Part shown: positions 1 through 5,286 of the stretch, piece by piece
Position numbering within the stretch: position 1 is the first letter of the stretch
How the letters are laid out: every line of letters starts with the position of its first letter
Origin: an uncultured Atopobiaceae bacterium
Lineage (GTDB): Bacteria; Actinomycetota; Coriobacteriia; Coriobacteriales; Atopobiaceae
NCBI GenBank assembly: GCA_944321005.1
Contig: CALUJT010000133.1
Location: 1 to 6,562, forward strand
Direction of reading: 5' to 3'
DNA: 6,562 nucleotides
The notes under the pieces: generated by a model
What the model was told of the DNA's origin: nothing
Seen by the model: the letters and a program-made list of their open reading frames with translations, nothing else
Databases searched by the model: none
Position numbers and translations under genes: made by a program

Positions 1-194
1 GCGCAGCCGCAGACGTAGGCCCACTTGGCGTTCTCGAACGCGATGGACTGGACGCCCTCGACGATCTCGCGCGGGTTGACGCCCTTGTCGAGGCAGATCT
101 GCTCGGCCTCCTCGAGGGAGGAGATGCCGTTCTCAGCGAGCACCTTGTTGATCTTGTCGATGCGGCGCTCATAGCCCTCAAACGAAACTGCCAT
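1..194 (-). CDS. GGGtGRT-family protein, N-terminal part (runs off the left edge)
   Basis: The first 64 codons of a minus-strand gene; the rest lies outside the window. The visible N-terminus (MAVSFEGYERRIDKINKVL..., later EQICLDKGVNPREIVEGVQ and FENAKWAYVCGC) matches what I recall of the GGGtGRT protein family (Pfam GGGtGRT), named for a glycine-rich motif in the part not seen here. The family has no firmly assigned biochemical role; in anaerobes it is typically encoded next to a NifU-like Fe-S scaffold, as here, so a role linked to Fe-S cluster handling is inferred. The ATG at 194 is preceded by a GGGAGGG Shine-Dalgarno element and lies 18 nt after the stop of the scaffold gene, so the two are surely co-transcribed. 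Three cysteines (34, 62, 64) are visible. Family assignment rests on memory of the N-terminus and on gene context. Confidence 0.8.
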   Translation of the reverse strand, partial: MAVSFEGYERRIDKINKVLAENGISSLEEAEQICLDKGVNPREIVEGVQSIAFENAKWAYVCGC

Positions 195-212
195 TTGGTC
201 TTCCCTCCCTTT

Positions 213-947
213 CTACTCGTGAACCGGGAACACGGACGCGACGGTGTGGGTCTCCTCGTCGGTGCGCGGGTCGATGTACTTGGCGGCGTTGTCCCACTGG
301 CCGTAGTGGCCCATGGCGCCGGCGATGGCGTCCTCAGGAGACTTGCCGTTCTTGAGGGCGTCGGTGAACTTGCCGAGGTTCAGGAACTCGAAGGCGACGA
401 TCTCGTCCTTGTCGTTGAGGGCCATGCGGGTGACGTAGCCCTGGGCGAGCTCGAGGTAGCGGGCGCCCTTGAGCTTGGTGCCGAACATGGTGCCCACCTG
501 GGAGCGGAGGCCCTTGCCAAGGTCGTCGAGGGAGGCGCCGACGGGCAGGCCGTCCTCGGAGAAGGCGGTCTGGCTGCGGCCGTAGACGATCTGGAGGAAG
601 AGCTCGCGCATCGCGACGTTGATGGCGTCGCAGACGAGGTCGGTGTTCAGGGCCTCGAGGATGGTCTTGCCCGGAAGGATCTCAGAGGCCATGGCCGCGG
701 AGTGGGTCATGCCCGAGCAGCCGAGGGTCTCGACGAGGCACTCCTCGATGACGCCCTCCTTGACGTTGAGGGTGAGCTTGCAGGCACCCTGCTGGGGCGC
801 GCACCAGCCCACACCGTGCGTGAGGCCGGAGATGTCCTTGATCTCCTTGGCCTGGACCCACTTGCCCTCCTCGGGGATGGGCGCGGGGCCGTGATATGCG
901 CCCTTGGCGACAGGGCACATATTCTCGACTTCTGCGGAATACTGCAT
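213..947 (-). CDS. NifU-like iron-sulfur cluster assembly scaffold protein
   Basis: A 244-aa protein of the NifU_N/IscU-like scaffold class, which in the cytoplasm assembles Fe-S clusters on cysteines and hands them to apo-proteins. The scaffold-like core lies at roughly residues 35-125: HGVGWCAPQQGACKLTL, then ETLGCSGMTHSA, then DLVCDAIN. Cysteines are at 11, 49, 56, 70, 77 and 106; C49, C77 and C106 are the best candidates for the three cluster ligands of IscU/NifU. About 120 further C-terminal residues, including a SPEDAIAGAMGHYGQWDNAAKY stretch, exceed the ~130 aa of simple IscU, as expected for the variant paired with GGGtGRT proteins. The ORF is open upstream to 1049, but ATG 947 is chosen because it has an AGGAGAGGAG ribosome site 6-8 nt upstream and begins the conserved-looking protein. 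No cysteine desulfurase is adjacent. Confidence 0.85.
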   Translation of the reverse strand: MQYSAEVENMCPVAKGAYHGPAPIPEEGKWVQAKEIKDISGLTHGVGWCAPQQGACKLTLNVKEGVIEECLVETLGCSGMTHSAAMASEILPGKTILEALNTDLVCDAINVAMRELFLQIVYGRSQTAFSEDGLPVGASLDDLGKGLRSQVGTMFGTKLKGARYLELAQGYVTRMALNDKDEIVAFEFLNLGKFTDALKNGKSPEDAIAGAMGHYGQWDNAAKYIDPRTDEETHTVASVFPVHE

Positions 948-998
948 GTAATGCTCCTCTCCTGAATCTCCTGCCGGGCCATGCTCCGGCGCGAACGA

Positions 999-1018
999 AC
1001 CGGTCACGCTTGACCGGT
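999..1018. promoter_or_regulatory. Perfect 8-bp inverted repeat (ACCGGTCA / TGACCGGT) in the Fe-S gene leader
   Basis: ACCGGTCA at 999-1006 and TGACCGGT at 1011-1018 form a perfect inverted repeat around a 4-nt spacer. The right arm itself sits in the palindrome TGACCGGTCA (1011-1020), so ACCGGTCA also recurs as a direct repeat at 1013-1020. The element lies about 50 nt upstream of the scaffold gene ATG and downstream of its candidate -10, so it would be in the 5' leader. No T-run follows on either strand, so it does not look like a terminator. It could be a repressor operator or an RNA stem; no regulator can be named. Confidence 0.45.
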
Positions 1019-1054
1019 CAGAGCCATGCGGCGGCCAGAGGCCGGCCATCGTCT

Positions 1055-1060
1055 AGTTTA
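1055..1060 (-). promoter_or_regulatory. Candidate -10 box for the NifU-like/GGGtGRT operon
   Basis: TAAACT on the minus strand is the best -10-like hexamer upstream of the scaffold gene. No good -35 hexamer lies at 16-18 nt. It would start transcription near 1048 and give a leader of about 100 nt that includes the inverted repeat at 999-1018. This is a weak call. Confidence 0.3.
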
Positions 1061-1136
1061 CGGCAAAACGGGCCGCGCATGAGTCCCGGCGGAGGCGTTT
1101 TTCGGGCGGTCGCGTGCCTGGGCGCTGCGAGAGGCC

Positions 1137-1145
1137 TGCTATAAT
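1137..1145 (+). promoter_or_regulatory. Extended -10 promoter for the EamA transporter gene
   Basis: TGCTATAAT matches the extended -10 consensus TGnTATAAT exactly. The expected start of transcription is near 1151-1153. No good -35 box is present at the usual distance, which is normal for extended -10 promoters. The position helps to choose the transporter start: a GTG at 1154 would be essentially leaderless, whereas ATG 1172 gets a short leader containing AAGGAAAGAGGGGA. Confidence 0.65.
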
Positions 1146-1171
1146 CGCGCCCCGTGAAGGAAAGAGGGGAC

Positions 1172-2197
1172 ATGGCCGGGAGCAACGCAACAGAGAAGGA
1201 CGCCTTTGGGTTGACAGATGGACCTGAGCAAACTGTCAAGTTGACAGATGGACCTGAGCAAACTGTCAAGGGCGAGAAGAACGCGCGGGCCGCGGGCCGC
1301 GCCGTCCCCACGTGGGCCTGGAAGGTCGCGCTCGCCGCGTGCGCCGCCATATGGGGCGGCTCCTTCGTGGTGATGAAGGACACCCTCGACGTGATACCCC
1401 CCGCGTGGCTCATGGGCATCCGCTTCCTGGCGTCCGCCGTCATCGTGGGCGCCCTCTTCTGGCGCGCGCTGCGCGACAACCTCGACACGAGCCACCTCGT
1501 GATGGGCGCCATCCTGGGCGTGGCCTCGGGCTCGGCCTTCGTCGTGCAGAACATTGGGCTCAACGACACCACGCCCGGGAGAAACGCCTTCCTCACCGCC
1601 ACCTACTGCGTGATGGTGCCCTTCATCAACTGGCTCGTGACGCGCCGGCGCCCCGCCCCCAACAACCTCGTGGCGGCGCTTCTCGCCATCGTGGGCGTGG
1701 GCCTCGTGGCCCTGGGGGACGACCTCTCCCTCATCATGACGGGAGGGGACTGGCTCACGCTCGTGGCGGCGGTGCTCTTTGCCGTGCACATCGTTCTCGT
1801 GGCGCGGTTCTCCTCCGCCCACGACGTCATGACGCTCACGGTGGTACAGCTCGCCATGAGCGCCGTGGTGGCCCTGGGCACCGCGCTAGTCACTGAGCGG
1901 CCGCCCGACCCGGCGATCTTCTCGTCGCCGGACGTGTGGTTCTCGCTCGGCTACCTCGTGCTGCTCTCGTCGTGCGTGTGCATGGTCGTGCAGAACCTCG
2001 GCCAGGCCCACGTGCCCCCCGCCCAGGCGTCGCTTCTGCTCTCCCTCGAGAGCGTCTTTGCCGTGGTGGCGAGCGTGGTCTTCTACAACGAGCTCGTCAC
2101 GCCCAGGATCGCTCTCGGCTTTGGCACGATCTTCGTCGCCGTGCTCGTGAGCGAGCTCTGCGTCCGCGGGGCGGGCGGCGGGCAGGGGCGCGCGTAG
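1172..2197 (+). CDS. EamA/DMT-family inner-membrane transporter
   Basis: A 341-aa integral membrane protein of the drug/metabolite transporter superfamily (EamA fold, ten helices as two five-helix repeats). Helix 1 is seen at about residues 48-67 (KVALAACAAIWGGSFVVMK). The second repeat ends with LSLESVFAVVASVVFYNELVTP and GTIFVAVLVSEL, the typical EamA C-terminal pattern. Substrate cannot be predicted; amino acids, metabolites or drugs are all known for the family. ATG 1172 is preferred over in-frame GTG 1154 because it follows a good AAGGAAAGAGGGGA site and fits the -10 box at 1140-1145. The cytoplasmic N-terminus is unusually long (about 47 residues before helix 1), partly because of two tandem copies of LTDGPEQTVK (residues 14-33) encoded by an identical 30-bp repeat. 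A nudC-like gene follows after 26 nt, probably in one operon. Confidence 0.9.
   Translation: MAGSNATEKDAFGLTDGPEQTVKLTDGPEQTVKGEKNARAAGRAVPTWAWKVALAACAAIWGGSFVVMKDTLDVIPPAWLMGIRFLASAVIVGALFWRALRDNLDTSHLVMGAILGVASGSAFVVQNIGLNDTTPGRNAFLTATYCVMVPFINWLVTRRRPAPNNLVAALLAIVGVGLVALGDDLSLIMTGGDWLTLVAAVLFAVHIVLVARFSSAHDVMTLTVVQLAMSAVVALGTALVTERPPDPAIFSSPDVWFSLGYLVLLSSCVCMVVQNLGQAHVPPAQASLLLSLESVFAVVASVVFYNELVTPRIALGFGTIFVAVLVSELCVRGAGGGQGRA
1211..1270 (+). repeat. Perfect 30-bp tandem repeat (2 copies) inside the transporter gene
   Basis: Units 1211-1240 and 1241-1270 are identical at all 30 bases and in frame, each encoding LTDGPEQTVK. Each unit starts with TTGACAG and ends with CTGTCAAG, so TTGACAG/CTGTCAA form a 7-bp inverted repeat spaced by 15 nt. 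At the junction the arms also make the palindrome CTGTCAA-G-TTGACAG (1233-1247), giving four alternating half-sites. G+C is 14/30 (47%), well below the surrounding gene. This fits a small palindromic repeat inserted and duplicated in the coding sequence; a regulator-binding or RNA-folding role in the early coding region is possible. Confidence 0.9.
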
Positions 2198-2223
2198 CGC
2201 CCGCGATAACCAAGGGAGGGGCC

Positions 2224-3117
2224 ATGATCCAGGAGTTTGGCGTCGAGCACGCCTATGACAACCACTTCGAGCCGCACGAGCCGGCCGAGAAGGACTACGT
2301 GCTGCACTACACCGCTGCCGGCTGCCTGGCGCGCGTGACGCACGTGGGCGGCGCGGACGCCGACGCGGGCGACTCCGGCGAGGTGATGGAGCTCCCGCGC
2401 CTCGCGGACTACCCCCGCAGGCCCGGTTTGGTGACCTATCTCTTCTCGCTGGGGGAGGAGCGCTTCTTCCTCGCGCTGGACGAGCGGGTGCTCGCGCCCG
2501 CGGGCTTTGCCTACGAGTCCGTCAACTGGCTCAGGCGCGCCGAGCCGCAGCACCTCCTCTTTGCTGCGGCGACGGGCTCCCAGCTCGACCGCTGGTATCG
2601 GGCCAACCGCTTCTGCGGGCGCTGCGGCGCGCGGACGGAGCTCGCCTCGCGGAGCCGCGAGGTCGTGTGCCCCGAGTGCGCGAGCATCGTGTACCCCAGG
2701 ATCTGCCCCGGCGTCATCTGCGCCGTGACCAGCTGCCGGGGAGACGACGAGAGGATCGTCCTCACGAGGTACGCCGGCCGCACCACGGCGCTCTGGGCGC
2801 TCGTGGCTGGCTTCACCGAGATTGGCGAGCCGCTCGAGGACACGGTGCGCCGGGAGGTCATGGAGGAGGTGGGTCTCTCCGTCAGGAACCTGCGCTTCTA
2901 CAAGAGCCAGCCCTGGAGCTTCACGGACACCCTGCTCGTGGGCTTCTGGTGCGAGGTCGACGGCGACCCCACCATCACCGTCGACCGCTCCGAGCTCAAG
3001 GAGGCCCGCTGGTTCAGCCGCTCGGAGATCCCCCTGGAGCGCACGGGGGACCACGCGAGCCTCACCGGCGAGATGATCGAGCGCTTCCGCCTCATGGGAC
3101 GCGCCGCCTGGGAGTAG
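2224..3117 (+). CDS. nudC: NudC-like NAD(H) diphosphatase (Nudix hydrolase with zinc ribbon)
   Basis: A 297-aa Nudix enzyme of the NADH pyrophosphatase type, which cleaves NAD(H) to NMN(H) plus AMP and in E. coli also removes NAD caps from RNA 5' ends. Residues 1-125 are the variable N-terminal domain. A zinc ribbon follows with C131-x2-C134 and C149-x2-C152. The Nudix box at 196-218 is complete: G196, E202, then REVMEEVGL (210-218), with the metal-binding glutamates present. The family marker downstream reads SQPWSFTDT (228-236) instead of the SQPWPFPxS seen in E. coli NudC, so the core SQPW is kept but the rest differs. Length is a little above E. coli NudC (257 aa), mainly in the N-terminal domain. 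ATG 2224 has an AAGGGAGGGG site just upstream; the frame is open further upstream but only inside the transporter gene. Confidence 0.9.
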   Translation: MIQEFGVEHAYDNHFEPHEPAEKDYVLHYTAAGCLARVTHVGGADADAGDSGEVMELPRLADYPRRPGLVTYLFSLGEERFFLALDERVLAPAGFAYESVNWLRRAEPQHLLFAAATGSQLDRWYRANRFCGRCGARTELASRSREVVCPECASIVYPRICPGVICAVTSCRGDDERIVLTRYAGRTTALWALVAGFTEIGEPLEDTVRREVMEEVGLSVRNLRFYKSQPWSFTDTLLVGFWCEVDGDPTITVDRSELKEARWFSRSEIPLERTGDHASLTGEMIERFRLMGRAAWE

Positions 3118-3130
3118 GGTCCTCCGGGCG

Positions 3131-3146
3131 GCGCGCCGGGTCGCGC
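3131..3146. terminator. Short GC hairpin between convergent genes
   Basis: GCGCG (3131-3135) and CGCGC (3142-3146) can pair around a 6-nt loop in the only 30 nt separating the convergent stops of the NudC-like and DUF2975-like genes. No T-run follows on either strand. It is the only structure available here for ending transcription and is a weak candidate. Confidence 0.25.
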
Positions 3147-3147
3147 G

Positions 3148-3627
3148 CTAGGCGATCGAGTCCGAGTCCTCCTTGAGGGCGTCCCCGTACCGAACGACCG
3201 TCGCCAGGCACACGAGGAAGATGATCACCGTCACGATCTTGAGGTCAAGGTCGATGTGCGTGACGAGGGGAATCGTGTCGGGCGAGGACGGCGCCTCCGT
3301 CATGGGAACAAACGCATCAAATACGGTCCGCAGCCCCATGAGCAGCGCCGCCGCGATCAGCCGCGCAAACTGGCTCTTCCCAAACGGGGACGAGTCCCGA
3401 CCAAAGTGCCGGAGAAACTCAGCGAGAAGGGCGACGGCGGCCGTGAACAATCCGGCGGCCACGACACTGAGCGTCCATGCTCCCCCGCCTTCCCCGGTCG
3501 GAGGGCAGCTGGCGCAGAACGCCAGGCTTATGATCAGGCTGAGCGCGGCAACGACGTAGAGCGCTCCGGCTCCCACCTTGGATGCTCTCTGCGCGCTCTT
3601 GTAGTCTCGACAAAGTCTCTCCGGCAT
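3148..3627 (-). CDS. Four-helix membrane protein, DUF2975-like
   Basis: A 159-aa protein with four predicted membrane helices at about residues 19-39, 49-73, 87-107 and 127-146. The C-terminal pattern VVRYGDALKEDSDSIA, directly after the last helix, and a polar loop with PFGKSQFARL before helix 3 resemble the DUF2975 family, whose function is unknown. DUF2975 genes often sit just upstream of a small Cro/CI-type HTH regulator; none follows here, because the plus-strand nudC-like gene ends 30 nt beyond. ATG 3627 is chosen because GGGAG lies about 6 nt upstream; an in-frame TTG at 3639 has no such support. Codon use appears less GC-rich than in the neighbours. The gene lies 12 nt after the stop of the 22-codon ORF, which is in the same frame, and probably ends the radical SAM operon. 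Family call is moderate; membrane nature is firm. Confidence 0.7.
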   Translation of the reverse strand: MPERLCRDYKSAQRASKVGAGALYVVAALSLIISLAFCASCPPTGEGGGAWTLSVVAAGLFTAAVALLAEFLRHFGRDSSPFGKSQFARLIAAALLMGLRTVFDAFVPMTEAPSSPDTIPLVTHIDLDLKIVTVIIFLVCLATVVRYGDALKEDSDSIA

Positions 3628-3639
3628 GGTCACTCCCAA

Positions 3640-3708
3640 CTAGAATCCAACCATCAGTCCAAGAATCTCAACGCAAATCGGGTGTCTCGCCTCAATCTCG
3701 AACAGCAT
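3640..3708 (-). CDS. Candidate 22-aa peptide between radical SAM and DUF2975-like genes
   Basis: A short ORF of 22 codons plus TAG. Its ATG (3708) is preceded by GAGGGGAGGTGA, close to a perfect match to the 16S anti-Shine-Dalgarno, with the GGAGG core 8 nt before the start. The peptide begins MLFEIEARHP, has one cysteine at residue 12 and ends in a hydrophobic stretch, VEILGLMVGF. It overlaps the last 17 nt of the radical SAM gene in another frame, an arrangement typical of translational coupling. G+C is about half, lower than the radical SAM gene. It might be a RiPP precursor, a small signalling peptide, a leader peptide controlling the next gene, or the N-terminus of an ancestral longer DUF2975-like protein cut off by the TAG, since the frames coincide. 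No family is recognised. Confidence 0.45.
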   Translation of the reverse strand: MLFEIEARHPICVEILGLMVGF

Positions 3709-4951
3709 CTCGCTCACCTCCCCTCGGTCCCCAGCGTGCCCTCATCAGCTCTCCCACGCGCTCGTAGTAGGAGCGCGAGAGCTCGCAGTAGGGGTCGTGC
3801 GCGGCGGGGCTCCCCGAGGCGAGGAACGCCCGCGCCCTGCACCCTCCGCCACAGAGGTGCCTGAGGGAGCACGAGCCGCACCCCTCGAGGCAGCTGACGT
3901 CAAGAGACGAGAAGAGCGCGGCAACGGGGCTCGAGAGTATGTCGTCCGCATCGCCCCCGAAGGCGCTTCCCATCGCCAGGCGGGGGTCGTGGAGCATGTG
4001 GCAGGGATACACCGTCCCGTCCGCGGCCACGCTGAGCGTCCTCGTGCCGGCGCCGCACGAGCGGCGGGCGGACAGGCCTCCGCCGGACAGGTCGTCAGAG
4101 ACGCCTATCCCTCCCTCCGCCGCCCTTCTCCCCAGCTCGGCGAGCTGCCCCTCCTCGATCGCCAGGTCCCCGAGCTCCGCTGGGGGCGCGGTGAGCAGGC
4201 TGAAGCCCAGGGACGCCCCGAGCGAGCGGGCGAGCTCCGCGTAGCGGTCGAGGTCGCGGATGTTCCCGGCGTGAAGCGTCGGCATGATGCGGACGGGCAC
4301 GCCCGCCGCCCCGCACGCCCTGACGGCGCCCACGACCCGCTCGAACCTCTGGGCACCTCTGAGGTGTGCCGCGTCCTCCGGTCCGCAGCCGTCAAAGGCC
4401 ACGCCCACGCAGCTCACCGTGTCCCCTAGCGCCGCCAGGCCCTTCTCGGTGACGAGAAGCCCGTTGGTGAGCACAATGACCTCCTCGAGCCCCGCCTCCC
4501 GTGCGGCGCGCGTGACGTCGGAGAGGTCGTCGCGCAGGAAGGGTTCCCCTCCGGAGACGACCAGCCGGCGCGCCCCCAGCCCCGCGAGCAGCGCCATCGC
4601 AGCGCGAAGGTCGTCCAGGGAGGGGTCGGGGAGCGCGTTTCTTCCCTCGTCCTCCGAGTAGCAGAGCCGGCAGCTGAGGTTGCAGCGCTGCGTGACGTGC
4701 AGATAGGCGGAGCGGAGCCGTCCCCTCTCCGGGACGTCGGCCGGCTCGCGAAGGTATCCCCCGATCTCGAGGCGTCTCACGAGCTCCGTGCAGCCGGCGG
4801 GCACCTCGCCGGGGTCCACGTCCCGCTCGGACATGACCTGGCAGAGGCGTTCCCCCTCCCCCGTGAGGCCTATGATCCCCCCGGTCTCGAGGTTGCCGAC
4901 GAGGGGGATGCCCGCGAGGCACAGCTGTGCCGTGTGGCTGCCGAGGCGCAT
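3692..4951 (-). CDS. Radical SAM/SPASM-domain protein (possible peptide maturase)
   Basis: A 419-aa radical SAM enzyme. Residues about 1-75 form a small domain with a PqqD/RRE-like pattern (ETGGIIGLTGEGERL..., ending RRLEIGGYLRE), which in RiPP maturases binds the precursor leader. The radical SAM core carries the 4Fe-4S motif C90-x3-C94-x2-C97 (CNLSCRLC) and the GGEP motif at 134-137 for SAM binding. The C-terminal SPASM domain has C299 and C317 around DGTVYPC, then C358-x2-C361-x5-C367-x3-C371, and C389, enough for two auxiliary clusters; C354 is extra. SPASM proteins modify peptides or proteins (sactipeptides, PQQ, mycofactocin, sulfatase maturation); the substrate is not identified. ATG 4951 has only a weak GGGA site, but no other in-frame start is near. 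It appears to be the first gene of an operon with the 22-codon ORF and the DUF2975-like gene. Confidence 0.88.
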   Translation of the reverse strand: MRLGSHTAQLCLAGIPLVGNLETGGIIGLTGEGERLCQVMSERDVDPGEVPAGCTELVRRLEIGGYLREPADVPERGRLRSAYLHVTQRCNLSCRLCYSEDEGRNALPDPSLDDLRAAMALLAGLGARRLVVSGGEPFLRDDLSDVTRAAREAGLEEVIVLTNGLLVTEKGLAALGDTVSCVGVAFDGCGPEDAAHLRGAQRFERVVGAVRACGAAGVPVRIMPTLHAGNIRDLDRYAELARSLGASLGFSLLTAPPAELGDLAIEEGQLAELGRRAAEGGIGVSDDLSGGGLSARRSCGAGTRTLSVAADGTVYPCHMLHDPRLAMGSAFGGDADDILSSPVAALFSSLDVSCLEGCGSCSLRHLCGGGCRARAFLASGSPAAHDPYCELSRSYYERVGELMRARWGPRGGERDAVRD

Positions 4952-5000
4952 GTCAGTCCCATCAACGTAGTCTGTCAGTGTGCGGGAAGAATGTTAGGCA

Positions 5001-5090
5001 ATAACAAGTTATGAGAATAAGGCTTATCCGTTAACGGTGTTATGTAACAGATGTTTCAAGCGCGCATACAATTCAAATTGTCATGTGACA
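5001..5090. promoter_or_regulatory. Cluster of six short palindromes upstream of the radical SAM gene
   Basis: Six inverted repeats occur within 90 nt: ATAAC-AA-GTTAT (5001-5012), ATAAG-G-CTTAT (5016-5026), CCGTTAACGG (5028-5037), GTTA-TG-TAAC (5039-5048), CAATT-CA-AATTG (5069-5080) and TGTCA-TG-TGACA (5079-5090). The centres of the first four are about 14.5, 11.5 and 11 nt apart, roughly one helical turn each. The stretch is far more AT-rich than the genes. It most likely contains the radical SAM operon promoter and binding sites for one or more dimeric regulators. A minus-strand TTAACG (-35-like) and TAACTT (-10-like) pair 17 nt apart is present but weak. Confidence 0.5.
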
Positions 5091-5102
5091 TGAGAGGGGG
5101 AT

Positions 5103-5134
5103 GGGTCCGAAGGGGCGGACCCCCTGACATTTTT
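5103..5134 (+). terminator. Hairpin followed by T-run (terminator-like on the plus strand)
   Basis: GGGTCCG (5103-5109) pairs perfectly with CGGACCC (5116-5122) around a 6-nt loop; two further C bases can pair with upstream G bases across a bulge. A run of five T bases (5130-5134) follows after 7 nt, so the distance is longer than ideal. No plus-strand gene is known upstream, so it may instead be a leader structure of the minus-strand radical SAM transcript or part of a small RNA. Confidence 0.35.
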
Positions 5135-5239
5135 GGGGCGCCGTCACGTCGGCTACCGGTCATCGGGCGGGCAGACTCGAGCGAAAAATGAGGAGGCGGT
5201 CTGCTGCGGCCCGAAGCGGGCGCCAGGCGTCGCGCACTA

Positions 5240-5286
5240 AAGCGGGGGACGCCCCGGCCGCATGGGCCACGAGGCGTCCCCCGTTT
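5240..5286 (-). terminator. Long GC hairpin downstream of the HAD gene, likely intrinsic terminator
   Basis: GGGGGACGCC (5244-5253) and GGCGTCCCCC (5273-5282) pair perfectly. The stem extends outward through a C-G pair, one G-T wobble and two A-T pairs, giving about 14 pairs, and the loop contains a second small stem (GGCC/GGCC). On the minus strand it starts about 60 nt after the HAD stop and ends in CGCTTTAG, a short T-tract. It is nearly symmetric, so it could act in both directions. Confidence 0.55.

Noticed and set aside
195..965. Long plus-strand open frame (256 codons) across the Fe-S scaffold gene
   Set aside because: It is the antisense of the NifU-like gene; its valine-, glycine- and aspartate-rich, low-complexity product is typical of a GC-rich shadow frame.
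1211..1246. TTGACA at 1211 and 1241 as -35 boxes of an internal promoter
   Set aside because: No -10-like hexamer lies 16-18 nt downstream of either; the hexamer is part of the repeat arm.
1211..1270. A minimal CRISPR array
   Set aside because: The two units are directly adjacent with no spacer, lie within a coding frame, and no cas gene is present.
2083..3054. Long minus-strand open frame (323 codons) opposite nudC
   Set aside because: The plus strand encodes complete zinc-ribbon and Nudix motifs here, and the antisense product shows no recognisable motif.
3256..3864. Plus-strand open frame across the DUF2975-like gene and the radical SAM end
   Set aside because: It runs antisense through two better-supported genes, and its product is arginine-rich without motifs.
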